Assembly (NCBI GenBank): GCA_029937655.1
Contig: JAPYPK010000003.1
Location: 1-38,602 of the forward strand
Reading direction: 5' to 3'
Source: Nitrospinaceae bacterium
GTDB taxonomy: Bacteria; Nitrospinota; Nitrospinia; Nitrospinales; VA-1
Length of the DNA stretch: 38,602 bases
Shown here: one piece after another, positions 37,590-38,602 of the stretch
Numbering within the stretch: the stretch's first letter is position 1
Layout: each line of letters begins with the position of its first letter
Program-made: the position numbers and the translations under genes
The notes under the pieces: model-generated
Database searches by the model: none
What the model was told of the DNA's origin: nothing
Seen by the model: only the letters and a program-made list of their open reading frames with translations

Positions 37590-38602
37590 ATGAGAATTGT
37601 TTGCACTCATTGTCAAACTAGTTACCAAGTAGATATTTCCGAAGTAAAACCTGAGGGAATAGAATTTAAGTGCGTAAAATGTAACAAATTTTTCCTAGTA
37701 ACCCAAAAAGACATTGACCACCACAAATCAGGAGTTCGAAATAATATGAACACCGAACAACCCCGTTATTCTGAAGATGACAATCTCAACACCCTTGTGG
37801 CGAGTGTTGTCGATGACCTTAAAGGCTATGGCAATCGACTAAATAGTCAGCTAGGCAAGCTATCTGAAATTGGAATTGCCTTATCAGGCGTTACTAATCT
37901 CACCGTTTTACTAGAAATGATTGTGGATCAGGCCAGGGAATTCACTAATGCCGATGCTGGGACCCTCTACCTTAAAGAGGAAAACAAACTAGCCTTTAAA
38001 ATTGTTCAGAATGAAAGTCTGGGAATTCGCATGGGTGGAACATCGGGGAAAGACATCACTTTTCCCCCTGTCGAACTAAAAGAAAGCAATGTTTCGGCCT
38101 ATGTGGCAATCAAAGGTGAATCTGTAAATATTCCCGATGTATACCAAACCGAGCTATTTGACTTTACTGGACCAAAAAACTTTGACAAATCATCTGGGTA
38201 TCGGTCTAAATCCATGCTTGTGGTGCCTATGCGAAACCATGAAAATGATGTCATTGGCGTCTTACAACTTCTTAATGCCCAAAACATTAAGACAAATGAG
38301 GTCATCCCGTTTTCTAAAGATTATGAAAATTTAACCGAATCTCTCGCGTCCCAAGCAGCGGTTGCCGTGACCAATGCCCAACTAATCAGAGAAATGGACA
38401 ATTTATTTGATTCTTTTGTCCAGGTGATGGCAACAGCAATTGATGAAAAATCTCCTGTTACCGGAGGTCATATACGACGAGTTGCAAATATGACGCTCAC
38501 ATTTGCCGACATTCTCAACAAGAACCAAGATCAGTACAAAGATATTTCTTTTAATGATGATCAAATCCATGAACTCCGAGTTGCCGCATGGATGCATGAT
38601 AT
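37590..38602 (+). CDS. Zinc-ribbon / GAF / HD-GYP regulator, 3' end outside the window
   Basis: The frame is open from ATG 37590 (AGG four bases upstream) to the last base, 337 codons. An N-terminal zinc ribbon of the MJ0042 type has Cys5, Cys8, Cys28 and Cys31. A GAF domain covers about residues 100-265 (LTVLLEMIVDQAREF, DAGTLYLKEEN, SMLVVPMRNHENDVIGVLQL, SLASQAAVAVTNAQLI). An HD-GYP domain starts near 280 (VMATAIDEKSPVTGGHIRRV) and the window ends exactly after its His336-Asp337 dyad in AAWMHD. HD-GYP domains hydrolyse cyclic di-GMP; the GAF domain would sense a small ligand. Whether the GYP residues follow cannot be seen. Confidence 0.9.
   Translation, partial: MRIVCTHCQTSYQVDISEVKPEGIEFKCVKCNKFFLVTQKDIDHHKSGVRNNMNTEQPRYSEDDNLNTLVASVVDDLKGYGNRLNSQLGKLSEIGIALSGVTNLTVLLEMIVDQAREFTNADAGTLYLKEENKLAFKIVQNESLGIRMGGTSGKDITFPPVELKESNVSAYVAIKGESVNIPDVYQTELFDFTGPKNFDKSSGYRSKSMLVVPMRNHENDVIGVLQLLNAQNIKTNEVIPFSKDYENLTESLASQAAVAVTNAQLIREMDNLFDSFVQVMATAIDEKSPVTGGHIRRVANMTLTFADILNKNQDQYKDISFNDDQIHELRVAAWMHD

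Overview
The window is AT-rich, densely coded bacterial chromosome with no gene-free stretch longer than about 250 bases. It carries no rRNA, tRNA, CRISPR array, insertion sequence or phage gene that I can see. The cell is Gram-negative and flagellated: there is a lipoprotein signal, a MltD-like transglycosylase with LysM repeats, a CsgG/FlgT-like exported protein, and FliL, FliK-like and FlhB-like proteins. The gene mix (PyrR-led pyrimidine operon, ThrH, EVE protein, zinc-ribbon/GAF/HD-GYP regulator, carboxypeptidase Taq) suggests a marine Nitrospinota or related former 'deltaproteobacterial' lineage. That assignment is inference and only moderately likely. TTG and GTG starts are common (pyrR, fliK-like, eda, mltD-like, M32 peptidase, dnaJ).

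Region 1 (1-1473): the start of a lipoprotein gene on the minus strand, diverging from a DnaJ-type co-chaperone and a [2Fe-2S] ferredoxin. Region 2 (1549-9755): a pyrimidine operon pyrR-pyrB-pyrC-carA-orf290-carB, mostly with overlapping ends. It has a good promoter and a leader with a PyrR-binding hairpin followed by a plausible attenuator. An unrecognised 290-residue protein is wedged between carA and carB. Region 3 (9752-13205): a convergent minus-strand envelope protein, a SUMF1-fold lipobox-free exported protein, endonuclease III and an M14-like zinc hydrolase.

Region 4 (13255-23503, minus strand) runs HNH nuclease, HPr-fusion protein, Nudix hydrolase, CvpA, class IV aminotransferase, coaE, fliL, a Gln-rich small protein, a FliK-like protein, an FlhB C-terminal homologue and a lytic transglycosylase. 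It may start at the TTGACA promoter near 23500. Region 5 (23536-25656, minus): a siroheme-pathway dehydrogenase and a GlcD-type FAD oxidase.

Region 6 (25790-28566): a two-gene MoxR-ATPase system with a 608-residue partner that I cannot place in a named family. This and orf290 are the best candidates for undescribed biology. Region 7 (28811-31041): murJ and thrH. Region 8 (31045-35216, minus): a zinc-ribbon/SH3 membrane protein, carboxypeptidase Taq, a small acidic protein, and a translationally coupled pair of aldolases (KDPG-type and HMGL-like). Region 9 (35443-38602, plus): an EVE protein, an exported protein of unknown function, a Rossmann-fold protein, and a zinc-ribbon/GAF/HD-GYP regulator cut by the window end.
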